DNA of 64,000 bases, taken from assembly GCA_017474045.1 (NCBI GenBank), contig JAFUHX010000088.1:1-64000 (forward strand), read 5' to 3'. This document shows, piece after piece, positions 35,862 to 43,984 of the stretch; positions within the stretch are counted from its first letter, which is position 1; the number at the start of each line of letters is the position of its first letter. The position numbers and the translations under genes are program-made. This stretch comes from Clostridia bacterium (GTDB lineage: Bacteria; Bacillota; Clostridia; Oscillospirales; Acutalibacteraceae). Under the pieces are notes generated by a model. The model was given only the letters and a program-made list of their open reading frames with translations, had not been told where the DNA came from and did no database searches.

Positions 35862-36443
35862 TTAAAGTTTTATCTTTCCGTTTATTTCAAAACTTCCAAG
35901 AGCTCTCGCTGTTTCTGCAAGAGGCAAGCCGACAACAGAAAAATAATCTCCGTTGATTTTTCTGACAAGAACGCTTCCCAGGCCCTGAATTCCGTAAGCA
36001 CCGGCTTTATCCATAGGCTCCGCCGTTTCAATATAGGAGTATATTGTTTCAGGGCTGAGCTCATAAAACTCAACTTCAACGCAAGAAGAAAAACTTTCTG
36101 TTCGTTTTCCGTCTGTTAAACAAACGCCTGTGTAAACACAGTGAGTTCTTCCCGAAAGAGACTGAAGAATTTTAAAGGCATCTGACTCATCTTTCGGCTT
36201 TCCTAAAATTATATTATCAAGAACAACCACGGTATCACAGCCCAGAACAACAGCGTCAGGATTCTCTTTTGAAACCGCCTGAGCTTTTCTTCCGGCAAGC
36301 TCCATAACAACATCTGAAGGCGACATTTCTTCTTCAATTTTTTCGTCAACATCAGAAACAATTATTTCAAATTCATAGCCTGCAGAAGAAAGAAGTTCCT
36401 TTCTTCTCGGCGAAGCAGAGGCAACAATAAAACGCTTTTTCAT
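35862..36443 (-). CDS. maf: Maf family nucleotide pyrophosphatase
   Basis: This 193-residue Maf/YhdE-type enzyme hydrolyses non-canonical or methylated nucleoside triphosphates (dTTP/UTP type in the YhdE subgroup) and has been linked to septum control. Family motifs are IVASASPRRKELL near residue 5, LGCDTVVVL near 67, PKDESDAFKIL near 80 and YGIQGLGS near 150. Length is standard. ATG 36443 is preceded by GGGGG in the end of the NUDIX gene; the genes are four bases apart. Confidence 0.95.
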   Translation of the reverse strand: MKKRFIVASASPRRKELLSSAGYEFEIIVSDVDEKIEEEMSPSDVVMELAGRKAQAVSKENPDAVVLGCDTVVVLDNIILGKPKDESDAFKILQSLSGRTHCVYTGVCLTDGKRTESFSSCVEVEFYELSPETIYSYIETAEPMDKAGAYGIQGLGSVLVRKINGDYFSVVGLPLAETARALGSFEINGKIKL

Positions 36444-36446
36444 TTC

Positions 36447-36983
36447 TTAAACCCCCATGTGTTTTGCTGTTTTTAAAATCAAGGCAACTGTTTTGCTATC
36501 TTTGATTTCGCCGTTCATAACCATTTCAACTGCTTTTGAAAGTTCAATTTCTTCAACTGAAATAAATTCACCCTCATCAAGATTTTGGCTTGTTTCTTTA
36601 AGACCTGTGGCAAGATAAAGATAGATTATTTCACTGCAATAAGCAACTGTGGGATATATTTCACCCATTGAAACAACCTTTTCAGCTATTACTCCACATT
36701 CCTCTTCAAGCTCTCTCATACCTGCTTCAAGAGGATTTTCGCCTTTTTCAAGCTTTCCTGCCGGAAGCTCGAGCAGAACCTTTTTATAGGGATAGCGAAA
36801 CTGCCTGACAAATTTCAGCTTCATCTCTTCTGTCAGCGCGGCAACGCATACTCCGCCGCTATGTTCAACAACCTCGCGAAAGCTTTTTGTTCCGTCTGAA
36901 AGCTCAACATCGTCAACATGAACCGTGATTATTTTGCCTTTAAAAATTTCTTTTTCGCTTAATGTTTTTTCTGTAAAATTCAT
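36447..36983 (-). CDS. NUDIX hydrolase (ADP-ribose pyrophosphatase-like)
   Basis: This 178-residue protein has the complete Nudix box (GKLEKGENPLEAGMRELEEE with the following CGV, near residue 88), which binds the catalytic magnesium. Overall sequence, including FVRQFRYPYKK before the box, is most like ADP-ribose pyrophosphatases of the NudF/YqkG group, which recycle ADP-ribose to AMP and ribose phosphate. Substrate assignment is from family only. ATG 36983 is preceded by AAAGGAGC. It is the first gene of the NUDIX-maf pair. Confidence 0.9.
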   Translation of the reverse strand: MNFTEKTLSEKEIFKGKIITVHVDDVELSDGTKSFREVVEHSGGVCVAALTEEMKLKFVRQFRYPYKKVLLELPAGKLEKGENPLEAGMRELEEECGVIAEKVVSMGEIYPTVAYCSEIIYLYLATGLKETSQNLDEGEFISVEEIELSKAVEMVMNGEIKDSKTVALILKTAKHMGV

Positions 36984-37037
36984 AATAGCTCCTTTGGAAT
37001 ATATTTTTAGTTTTGTTAATATATTTAACTAAAAGGG

Positions 37038-37949
37038 ATGGTGATTATTATTTCAATTGTTAATTCAGAAATATTTGACTATGAAAAAAACAAAGAATAT
37101 CTTGAAAAGCTCTGCAGAAAATTTCCGTTTATAAAAGCTGAAGCAATATCGAGGACAAGCCTTTCAAGAGGAATTTTTTCTCTGTCTTTGGGTAACAGAC
37201 AAAACAGCGTTTTATATATCGGCGGCGTTCACGGCTGTGAATGGATAACAAGCCTTGCGCTTTATCGCTTTGTTGAAACGCTTGGGGAATGTTTAATGTT
37301 TAACCGACTGATTAAAGGAATAAACATTAAAAAAGCCTTTGGACAGCTGGGTGTTACAATTATCCCCTGTCTTAATCCTGACGGAGTTGAAATTGCCGTT
37401 CATGGAAGTAATTCGGCAAAAAGCATGAGAAAATTTGTGGAAAGCCTTGGCTGTGAAGAATATTCTCAATGGAATTCCAACGCTATGGGTGTTGACATTA
37501 ACCATAATTTTGACGCCGGCTGGCATCTTCTTAGAAGAATGGAAGAGGAAAAAGGAATAACCGGACCTTCTTCACGGCAATTTGCAGGCAGTTACCCTGA
37601 AAGTGAGGCAGAGACAAAAGCCATAACTAAGCTTTGCCGAACCTTCAAATTCCGCCAGGCTATTGCGCTTCATTCCCAGGGTGAAGAGCTTTATTGGCAA
37701 TACGGAGAAAACACGCCGCCGCAATCAAACATGATGGCTAAAATTCTCGCCGACTCATGTTCTTATAAGCTTGTTAACAACGACGGCCTTGCCTCTCACG
37801 GTGGCTTTAAGGATTGGTTCATTGAAGAATTTTCAAAGCCTGCTTTTACTTTGGAAATAGGAAAAGGCAAAAATCCCCTACCCGTCAGTGAGCTTGACTC
37901 AATATATGAAAAAATTGAAGAAGCTCTGGTAATTTTTGCCTTAATGTAG
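37038..37949 (+). CDS. M14-family zinc carboxypeptidase
   Basis: This 303-residue protein has the M14 peptidase fold: zinc ligands in GGVHGCEW (HxxE) near residue 68 and in ALHSQGEE near 210, an Arg/Asn substrate region PCLNPDGVE near 115 and NHNFDAGW near 155, and the catalytic Glu in FTLEIGKG near 275. It resembles gamma-D-glutamyl-diamino acid peptidases that cut cell-wall peptides. It has no signal peptide or wall-binding module, so it may act in peptidoglycan recycling inside the cell. The start is uncertain: ATG 37038 and GTG 37041 are nearly fused to AAAAGGG. It is convergent with proC, with no gap. Confidence 0.85.
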   Translation: MVIIISIVNSEIFDYEKNKEYLEKLCRKFPFIKAEAISRTSLSRGIFSLSLGNRQNSVLYIGGVHGCEWITSLALYRFVETLGECLMFNRLIKGINIKKAFGQLGVTIIPCLNPDGVEIAVHGSNSAKSMRKFVESLGCEEYSQWNSNAMGVDINHNFDAGWHLLRRMEEEKGITGPSSRQFAGSYPESEAETKAITKLCRTFKFRQAIALHSQGEELYWQYGENTPPQSNMMAKILADSCSYKLVNNDGLASHGGFKDWFIEEFSKPAFTLEIGKGKNPLPVSELDSIYEKIEEALVIFALM

Positions 37950-38747
37950 TTAAATTTTTTTGTCTTTTTCAAAAGATGCCTTGACCGCTTTGGCGGTGGC
38001 AGCTTCAAAGCCCTCTTGCTGAAGAGTCAAAACTCCTTCTATTGTTGTTCCGCCGGGTGAACAGACCTTGTCTATTAACTGCCAGGGGTGCTCGCTGCTT
38101 TCAAGAATCATTTTTGCGCTGCCCAGAACTGTCTGAGCCGCAACTTTTAAAGCAACATCTTTTGTAAGACCATTTTCAACGCCTGCTCTGGCAAGAGAAT
38201 CAATAAACATATAGGAAAATGCAGGGCCGCAACCACCGATTGCGCTATAAATTGAAAAAAGACTTTCATCAATACATACGACCTTGCCAAAACTGCAACA
38301 AAGTCCGGAAACAAAAGCCTTATCGGAGTCGGTTGCATTTTCATTTGAACAACAGGCGCAGATTGCCTCAAGAGCAACAGCGTTAATGTTAGGCATTATT
38401 CTTATTATTCTCGCATCATCATAAGAAAGGCAAGACTTAATAAAATCGAGCGTTTTCCCTGCTGCAATGGAAATTATCAGCGGGGATTTTTCTTTTAGAA
38501 CATCTTTTATTTCATCAATTACTGAAGGCAAAACATTGGGCTTTATTGCAAAAACAATTCTTTCGCATTTTTCGGCAATTTCAAAACCGCCAGAGCACAC
38601 AACAACGCCAAACTCATTTGAAAGAGCCTTGGTTTTTTCGCTGTCTTTATCAAAAACAGCAATTTCGTTTCCTTTCAGAAAGCCTGAAGAAACAACTCCT
38701 TTAATTATTGCCGACGCCATATTGCCGGCTCCGATAAATCCAAGCAT
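37950..38747 (-). CDS. proC: Pyrroline-5-carboxylate reductase
   Basis: This 265-residue enzyme makes proline from pyrroline-5-carboxylate with NAD(P)H. The Rossmann motif GFIGAGNMASAI lies at residues 3-14, and the C-terminal signature VCSPGGTTIEGVLTL near 235 is diagnostic. The start is given as ATG 38747, which yields the usual ProC N-terminus. An in-frame TTG at 38771 would add eight residues, but it lies in the loop of a hairpin between GAAAGG and the ATG. The gene abuts the convergent M14 peptidase gene with no space for a terminator. Confidence 0.95.
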   Translation of the reverse strand: MLGFIGAGNMASAIIKGVVSSGFLKGNEIAVFDKDSEKTKALSNEFGVVVCSGGFEIAEKCERIVFAIKPNVLPSVIDEIKDVLKEKSPLIISIAAGKTLDFIKSCLSYDDARIIRIMPNINAVALEAICACCSNENATDSDKAFVSGLCCSFGKVVCIDESLFSIYSAIGGCGPAFSYMFIDSLARAGVENGLTKDVALKVAAQTVLGSAKMILESSEHPWQLIDKVCSPGGTTIEGVLTLQQEGFEAATAKAVKASFEKDKKI

Positions 38748-38791
38748 AGAACAGTCGCGGTGTATTTTCAACTATTTCACCGCATCCTTTC
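38748..38791 (-). promoter_or_regulatory. Hairpin between ribosome binding site and proC start
   Basis: On the minus strand GAAAGG (38786-38791) and two bases are followed by a perfect six-base stem GCGGTG (38778-38783)/CACCGC (38757-38762) with a 15-base loop, then nine bases and ATG 38747. Linear distance is 38 bases; without the hairpin it is 11. The GGTGA inside the stem could alternatively serve a TTG start at 38771. Confidence 0.6.
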
Positions 38792-38810
38792 TGAAGGTTA
38801 AAAATCAAGC

Positions 38811-39302
38811 TTAAGCTTCGGGAATATCTGATGTGCAATGAGGACATTTAACAGCCTCAATGCTGATTTCGCTTTTGCAGAACGGACAAACCTTTGTTGT
38901 GGGTTCAGCCGGAGCTTCTTCAGCCTTTTTATTTCCGATGGAAGTAATTTTGTTTATTGCCTTAACTAAAAGAAAAATTACAAAAGACATAATCAGGAAA
39001 TTAATAACAGCCATAATAAAGGAACCATAGTTAAAGGTTGCAAAGCCTGCTTCTTTGGCAGCTTCTGCAGTTTTAAAGGTTTCCTCCGTAAAACCAAGAA
39101 CAATAAATTTATCGCTGAAATTAATACCTTTGGTGAACACGCTGAGAAGAGGTGAAATAAGGTCGTTAACTATTGAGTTAACAATTGATTGGAATGCACC
39201 GCCGATGATAACACCGACAGCAAGATTAAGGGCGTTACCCTTGGAAATGAATGCTTTGAATTCGTTTAAAAATCCTTTACTTTTGTCTTTGATCTTTTTC
39301 AT
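38811..39302 (-). CDS. mscL: Large-conductance mechanosensitive channel with C-terminal zinc ribbon
   Basis: This 163-residue channel opens under membrane tension to release solutes during hypo-osmotic shock. The N-terminus and first helix (FKAFISKGNALNLAVGVIIG near residue 15) are diagnostic; the second helix is near 84-106. Beyond the usual end, residues 139-156 carry two CPxC pairs (Cys139, Cys142, Cys153, Cys156) that should bind zinc. The cytoplasmic zinc ribbon makes it longer than E. coli MscL. The start is ATG 39302 with GGAGG upstream. Confidence 0.95.
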   Translation of the reverse strand: MKKIKDKSKGFLNEFKAFISKGNALNLAVGVIIGGAFQSIVNSIVNDLISPLLSVFTKGINFSDKFIVLGFTEETFKTAEAAKEAGFATFNYGSFIMAVINFLIMSFVIFLLVKAINKITSIGNKKAEEAPAEPTTKVCPFCKSEISIEAVKCPHCTSDIPEA

Positions 39303-39386
39303 TTTAAATTCCTCCTGTTTTTATTACCTTTTTAGTTTATCACAAACAAATCAAAATTTAAAGACCTGAATGATTTTTTTCTGATT

Positions 39387-40259
39387 TTATACTCCCGTTA
39401 AATCAAAGGGTGGAATAAAATCTTCGTCTGCTGACTGAAGCTCCTGAATGAAGCTGTTTTCAAAGCCCTCTTCTCTAAGAAAAGAATAAACCTTTTCATA
39501 TTCTCGCTTTGTAATTTTTCTCTGAAGTTCAGGAAAGTCTTCGAGCCTTCCATAAGGTGTGTATTGAGCCATCAGACTGACACAGGTTTTTTCTCCGAAA
39601 TTGTTTTTTATCCACCTGAAAATTTCAATTGATTGATTAGTATTTTTCGGCAAAATCAAATGTCTTATTATAACACCTTTTTTCATCATTCCGTCTGAAG
39701 AAAAAACATCTTCTTTTTGTTGGCGTTTCATTTCTTTAATGGCCTCACCGGCAACCGAAAAATAATTTTCAGCCTTCGAATATTTTTTTGACCTTTCCGG
39801 ACTTATATATTTCAGATCAGGCAAATATATATCAACAAGGCCTTCAAGCTCTTTCAGCGTTTCAACCTTTTCGTAGCCGCTGCTGTTATATATAACGGGA
39901 ACGGAAGCTTTATAGCTTTTCAGCACTTTTGCAAGTCTTTTTGCGTAATGAGTAGGATTGACAAGGTTAATATTATGAACGCCCGACTCGATAAGTTCAT
40001 CAAATATTTCTGTCAGCCGCTTATCAGAAATTTCTTTTCCGAAGCCTTCGTGGCTTATTTCATAATTCTGGCAATATACACAGCGAAGACTGCACCCTGA
40101 AAAGAACACCGTTCCTGAGCCGTTTTTTCCGCTTATGCAAGGTTCTTCCCAAAAATGCTTTGAGGCTCTTGCCACAACGAAGTTTTCTTTTACTGAGCAA
40201 AAGCCCGGGTTCTGATTTCTTTCTGTCTTGCAGTTTCTCGGGCAACAATCACATTTCAA
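39387..40259 (-). CDS. Radical SAM protein, PflA/PflX-like
   Basis: This 290-residue protein has the radical SAM motif CSLRCVYC (CxxxCxxC) near residue 58, which binds a 4Fe-4S cluster and S-adenosylmethionine. An N-terminal set of cysteines (CDCCPRNC and CSV) may hold a further metal or cluster. The overall layout, including IYNSSGYE near 125 and DIYLPDLKY near 143, matches the PflX/COG1313 group related to pyruvate formate-lyase activases. Target protein is unknown, and no glycyl radical enzyme is nearby. The start is probably TTG 40259, since the GTG at 40268 is within the ribosome binding site. Confidence 0.85.
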   Translation of the reverse strand: MKCDCCPRNCKTERNQNPGFCSVKENFVVARASKHFWEEPCISGKNGSGTVFFSGCSLRCVYCQNYEISHEGFGKEISDKRLTEIFDELIESGVHNINLVNPTHYAKRLAKVLKSYKASVPVIYNSSGYEKVETLKELEGLVDIYLPDLKYISPERSKKYSKAENYFSVAGEAIKEMKRQQKEDVFSSDGMMKKGVIIRHLILPKNTNQSIEIFRWIKNNFGEKTCVSLMAQYTPYGRLEDFPELQRKITKREYEKVYSFLREEGFENSFIQELQSADEDFIPPFDLTGV

Positions 40260-40299
40260 AAATATCACCGCCTTCTTCCAACTATTCTATCACAAAAAA

Positions 40300-40328
40300 T
40301 TGACTTTTGGCAATGAGGCTGATATACT
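40300..40328 (+). promoter_or_regulatory. Promoter of coaX
   Basis: TTGACT (40300-40305) and TATACT (40323-40328), spacer 17 bases, 28 bases before the coaX start. Confidence 0.85.
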
Positions 40329-40356
40329 TTTTATATAAAACAAGGGGGTATTTTAT

Positions 40357-41139
40357 ATGCTTTTAGCTGTTGATATAGGAAACACAAACATAACCTTCGG
40401 TTGTTACAAAGAAGATGAACTGATTTTTGTTTCAAGAATGTACACCGAAAAAAGAAAAAGCTCAGATGAATTTGCCGTTAAGCTTCTTGATATGTTTTCG
40501 CTTTATAAGGTTTCTGCTGACGACTTTTCAGGGGCAATTTTAAGCTCTGTTGTTCCTCAGCTGACAGACATTATTTCAAGAGCAATCAAGCTGACTATTG
40601 GAAAAAATCCGCTTCTTGTCGGAAAAGAACACAACGGAAATCTCAAGGTAGATATTCTTCCCATTGAACAGCTCGGTGCTGACCTTATATGCGGCTGTGT
40701 GGGTGCCGTTAAAAAGCATAAGCTTCCCTGCCTTGTTGTTGACATGGGAACAGCCACAAAAATTCTTGCCATTGACGAAAATGAATATTTTGTCGGCTGC
40801 ATTATTTCTCCCGGTGTTAAGGTTTCTCTTGATGCTCTTGCCTCAAACGCTGCACTCCTTCCTTCAATCAGCTTCACAAAGCCCAAAAACGTTGTTGGAA
40901 CAAACACGGTGGAATGTATGCAATCCGGAAGCGTTTACGGCGCGGCAACCATGATTGACGGTCTGACAAGGCGAATGAGCGATGAGCTTGGCTTTAAAAG
41001 CCCGACCATTGTTTCAACCGGCGGTTACAGCAAAGGAATTATCCCCTGCTGTGAAACTGAGATTGTTTATGATGAAAACCTTCTTCTTGACGGTCTCAGG
41101 GAAATTTATTTGAAATCAAAGGAGAAAAACTATGGCTAA
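40357..41139 (+). CDS. coaX: Type III pantothenate kinase
   Basis: This 260-residue enzyme carries out the first step of coenzyme A synthesis, phosphorylation of pantothenate, and belongs to the ASKHA fold type III class that is insensitive to CoA feedback. Motifs are LAVDIGNTNITFG at residues 3-15 (phosphate 1), EQLGADLICGCVGA near 108 and VVDMGTATK near 128, and GCIISPGVKVSLDAL near 148. Length fits. ATG 40357 has GGGGG upstream. The next gene overlaps its end by eight bases. Confidence 0.97.
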   Translation: MLLAVDIGNTNITFGCYKEDELIFVSRMYTEKRKSSDEFAVKLLDMFSLYKVSADDFSGAILSSVVPQLTDIISRAIKLTIGKNPLLVGKEHNGNLKVDILPIEQLGADLICGCVGAVKKHKLPCLVVDMGTATKILAIDENEYFVGCIISPGVKVSLDALASNAALLPSISFTKPKNVVGTNTVECMQSGSVYGAATMIDGLTRRMSDELGFKSPTIVSTGGYSKGIIPCCETEIVYDENLLLDGLREIYLKSKEKNYG

Positions 41140-41317
41140 AAGAGAAGAAAGATTTATTAAAACATATACTCAGGGTCAACTTAATGTTTCAGAAATCTGG
41201 GTTGACAAAAAGACCGGCGTTAACTATTTGTTTCATTGCTCCGGCTACGCCGGCGGTCTGACTCCCCTTCTCGACAAAGATGGCAAGCCAATAATTACTC
41301 CGATTTATGAAGACTGA
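41132..41317 (+). CDS. Small DUF6440-type protein
   Basis: This 61-residue protein is made mostly of one conserved segment (VDKKTGVNYLFHCSGYAGGL near residue 24, then TPLLDKDGKP) that recurs in small Firmicute proteins of the DUF6440 type. Function is unknown. It has no membrane segment and no clear catalytic motif. AAAGGAG precedes its ATG, and its start overlaps coaX by eight bases, so it is co-translated with pantothenate kinase. Confidence 0.8.
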   Translation: MAKREERFIKTYTQGQLNVSEIWVDKKTGVNYLFHCSGYAGGLTPLLDKDGKPIITPIYED

Positions 41318-41333
41318 GTTAAACTTAACAATT

Positions 41334-41362
41334 AAAACCACGCTTCAGTGCGTGGTTTTATT
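41334..41362 (+). terminator. Terminator of coaX operon
   Basis: AAAACCACGC (41334-41343) pairs perfectly with GCGTGGTTTT (41350-41359) around a six-base loop, followed by ATTAT. It lies 16 bases after the last stop codon. Confidence 0.85.
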
Positions 41363-41366
41363 ATAT

Positions 41367-41396
41367 AAAAAATCCCGTCTTTCGACGGGATTTTTT
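41367..41396 (-). terminator. Terminator of pckG (bidirectional)
   Basis: AAAAAATCCCGTC (41367-41379) pairs perfectly with GACGGGATTTTTT (41384-41396), four-base loop. T runs occur on both strands, so it stops pckG on the minus strand and backs up the coaX terminator on the plus strand. Confidence 0.9.
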
Positions 41397-41406
41397 GTCA
41401 ACTGAA

Positions 41407-43197
41407 TTATTCAGCAGTATTTTTCTTGAGAGTTTCAAGTTCAGCCATAAGTTCTGCAGGAACTTTGCCGCCGAATTTTGAATAGAACTCTTCGATACCC
41501 TTAGCATCTTCTGCCCAAAGTTTCTTATCAACGTCAAGAATGCTGTTGAGTGATTCAAGAGAAACTTCGCCTTCAAGACCTTCAAGGTTAATGTCTTCAG
41601 CGTTGGGAAGATAGCCGATTGCTGTTTCCTGAGCGCCTACTTCGCCGTCACATCTCTTGAGAATCCATTCAAGAACACGAAGGTTGTCGCCAAATCCGGG
41701 CCACATGAAGTTGCCTTCGTCATCCTTACGGAACCAGTTAACATTGAAGATTTTGGGAGCCTTATCAGCATCAAGAGTTGAACCGATATCGATCCAATGC
41801 TGCCAATAATCAGCCATATCATAGCCGCAGAAGGGAAGCATTGCCATGGGGTCACGACGAACAACACCAACAGCACCTGAAGCTGCTGCAGTTGTTTCAG
41901 AAGCCATGATTGAACCTACGAATACACCGTGGTTCCAGTCTCTTGATTGATATACAAGAGGAGCAAGCTTAGCACGACGGCCGCCGAATACGATTGCTGA
42001 AATGGGCACACCGTTGGGATTTTCAAATTCGGGGCTGAGGCAAGGACAGTTTTTAGCAGGAGCTGTGAAACGGCTGTTGGGATGAGCGCCTTTAATTTCG
42101 TCAACCTTACCGTTCCAGGGCTTACCTGTCCATTCAACAGCATTTTCGGGAGGATTCTTATCGAGACCTTCCCACCAAACTGTGTTATCATCAAGGTTAT
42201 GAGCAACGTTTGTGAAAATTGTTCCCTTCTTTGTTGAAAGAAGAGCATTGGGGTTAGACTTCATGTTAGTTCCGGGAGCAACTCCAAAGAAACCGTTTTC
42301 GGGGTTGATTGCATAAAGTCTTCCGTCTGCACCCTTACGGATCCATGAAATATCGTCGCCTACGCACCAAACCTTATAGCCCTTCTTTGCATATTCTTCG
42401 GGAGGAATAAGCATTGCAAGGTTGGTTTTTCCGCAAGCTGAGGGGAATGCAGCGCAGATATATTTAACTTCACCCTGGGGATTTTCAATTCCGAGGATGA
42501 GCATGTGTTCAGCCATCCAGCCTTCTTTACGGCCCTGGTTAGAAGCGATTCTGAGAGCGAAGCACTTCTTGCCGAGAAGAACGTTTCCGCCGTAACCTGA
42601 GTTAACGGAAATGATTGTGTTATCCTGGGGGAACTGGCAGATATATCTCTTCTCTTCGTCGATTTGGCAACGGCAATGAAGACCTCTTACCCAGTCGTCG
42701 CTGTCGCCGAGATTGTCGAGAACATTGAAGCCAACTCTTGTCATAATTACCATGTTGAGAACAACATAAATTGAGTCTGTGAGCTCAATACCTGCTTTTG
42801 AGAAGGGTGAACCAACAGGGCCCATTGAATAAGGAATGATATATGCTGTTCTTCCCTTGTAGCTGTCTTTAGCAATGTCATAAAGCATTTCATAAGCTTC
42901 GTTGGGATCCATCCAGTTGTTTGTGGGGCCTGCTTCTTCTTTTGTTGCTGAACAAATGAAGGTTCTTCCTTCAACACGGGCAACGTCGTTAACAGCTGTT
43001 CTGTGAAGATAGCAATCGGGAAGAAGTTCCTGATTAAGCTTTGTCATTTCGCCTGTTGAGCAAGCTTCAGCTCTGAGAGCTTCAATCTGCTCTTCGCTGC
43101 CGTCAATCCAAACAACCTTATCGGGATTAACAAGTTTGATTTTGTCCTCAAGCCAAGCGAGAACGGTGGGGTTCTTAGTCGGTGCATTTGCAAACAT
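41407..43197 (-). CDS. pckG: Phosphoenolpyruvate carboxykinase (GTP)
   Basis: This 596-residue enzyme interconverts oxaloacetate and phosphoenolpyruvate with GTP/GDP. The P-loop FPSACGKTNLAM near residue 280 and the GTP-type signature (hypervariable context GGRRAKLAPLVYQS near 428, with NHGVFVGSIMASE) identify the GTP-dependent rather than ATP-dependent family. The reactive cysteine is in the P-loop. In a fermenting anaerobe it may run toward oxaloacetate, fixing CO2. ATG 43197 has GAAAGG ten bases upstream. It is monocistronic with its own promoter and terminator, and codon use suggests high expression. Confidence 0.97.
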   Translation of the reverse strand: MFANAPTKNPTVLAWLEDKIKLVNPDKVVWIDGSEEQIEALRAEACSTGEMTKLNQELLPDCYLHRTAVNDVARVEGRTFICSATKEEAGPTNNWMDPNEAYEMLYDIAKDSYKGRTAYIIPYSMGPVGSPFSKAGIELTDSIYVVLNMVIMTRVGFNVLDNLGDSDDWVRGLHCRCQIDEEKRYICQFPQDNTIISVNSGYGGNVLLGKKCFALRIASNQGRKEGWMAEHMLILGIENPQGEVKYICAAFPSACGKTNLAMLIPPEEYAKKGYKVWCVGDDISWIRKGADGRLYAINPENGFFGVAPGTNMKSNPNALLSTKKGTIFTNVAHNLDDNTVWWEGLDKNPPENAVEWTGKPWNGKVDEIKGAHPNSRFTAPAKNCPCLSPEFENPNGVPISAIVFGGRRAKLAPLVYQSRDWNHGVFVGSIMASETTAAASGAVGVVRRDPMAMLPFCGYDMADYWQHWIDIGSTLDADKAPKIFNVNWFRKDDEGNFMWPGFGDNLRVLEWILKRCDGEVGAQETAIGYLPNAEDINLEGLEGEVSLESLNSILDVDKKLWAEDAKGIEEFYSKFGGKVPAELMAELETLKKNTAE

Positions 43198-43273
43198 TGT
43201 GAGTCATCCTTTCATTAATACATTGTAATCAAGCAGTAGCTCCTATTTCTCCACACTACTTTTATTCTCTAGT

Positions 43274-43302
43274 ATTATACATATTTTATTCACCGTTTTC
43301 AA
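43274..43302 (-). promoter_or_regulatory. Promoter of pckG
   Basis: TTGAAA (43297-43302) and TATAAT (43274-43279) on the minus strand, spacer 17 bases. The resulting leader before the start codon is about 70 bases; no riboswitch is recognised in it. Confidence 0.82.
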
Positions 43303-43412
43303 GTGAGTTTAAACAAAAAATAGACTGATTTATATTTTTTACTATTTTGCCAAAAAATAGCGGTAAAATTTTCCATAGTTGTTAATTTTTTTCATTCCTG
43401 ACTGAAGCAAAG

Positions 43413-43446
43413 GAAAAAAGTCGGCATCCGTTGAAAAATGCCGACT
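43413..43446 (-). terminator. Terminator of the lipase-hydrolase-idi operon
   Basis: AGTCGGCAT (43419-43427) pairs perfectly with ATGCCGACT (43438-43446). On the minus strand it is followed by TTTTTCC. It begins five bases after the idi stop codon. Confidence 0.9.
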
Positions 43447-43450
43447 GATT

Positions 43451-43969
43451 TTATATTTTTCCGTTTTCAATAAGCTTAATTACCCTTGGGGCGCAAATCA
43501 TAAACCAGGTTGAAAACTTTTCAGGATTTTTAAGCATCATTTCTTTGAGCTCACTGATTTCAATCCAGAAAACAGCTTCTATTTCATCAGGATCGAAGTT
43601 GATTTTGCCATTATATTTTCCCACGAAAACATGGTCAAATTCATATTCATAAAGATCCTCGGCGTAGGTTGAAAAATAGACAAAATCAAAAACCTCTTTT
43701 ACCTCGCAGGAAACACCCAACTCCTCTTTCAGCCTTCGGCTCACACTTTCTGAAAGCTCTTCGCCTTTTCTTTGATGAGAACAGCAGGAATTTGCCAGCA
43801 AACCGCCTGAATGATATTTGTTTTTATTTCGCCGCTGAATCAGAATTTTTGTTTCATCAACAAGAAAAACAGAAAAAGCGCGGTGAAGAACCGGAGTTTT
43901 ATGAGCCTGAAGCTTTTGCATATAGCCTGTTTCGCGGTCATTAAAATCAACACAAATTATTTCTTCCAA
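43451..43969 (-). CDS. idi: Isopentenyl-diphosphate delta-isomerase, type 1
   Basis: This 172-residue Nudix-fold enzyme interconverts isopentenyl and dimethylallyl diphosphate. HRAFSVFLVD near residue 29, the active-site cysteine in ANSCCSHQ near 62 (TNTCCSHP in the classic family), the Nudix-like helix SESVSRRLKEELGV and the second active-site region EYEFDHVF near 108 support the type 1 family. The start is TTG 43969 with GGAGG seven bases upstream. It is the third gene after a lipase and a glycoside hydrolase. A related Nudix hydrolase cannot be fully excluded, but the CCSH and EYEFDH motifs favour Idi. Confidence 0.88.
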   Translation of the reverse strand: MEEIICVDFNDRETGYMQKLQAHKTPVLHRAFSVFLVDETKILIQRRNKNKYHSGGLLANSCCSHQRKGEELSESVSRRLKEELGVSCEVKEVFDFVYFSTYAEDLYEYEFDHVFVGKYNGKINFDPDEIEAVFWIEISELKEMMLKNPEKFSTWFMICAPRVIKLIENGKI

Positions 43970-43984
43970 ATCATAACCTCCGAA

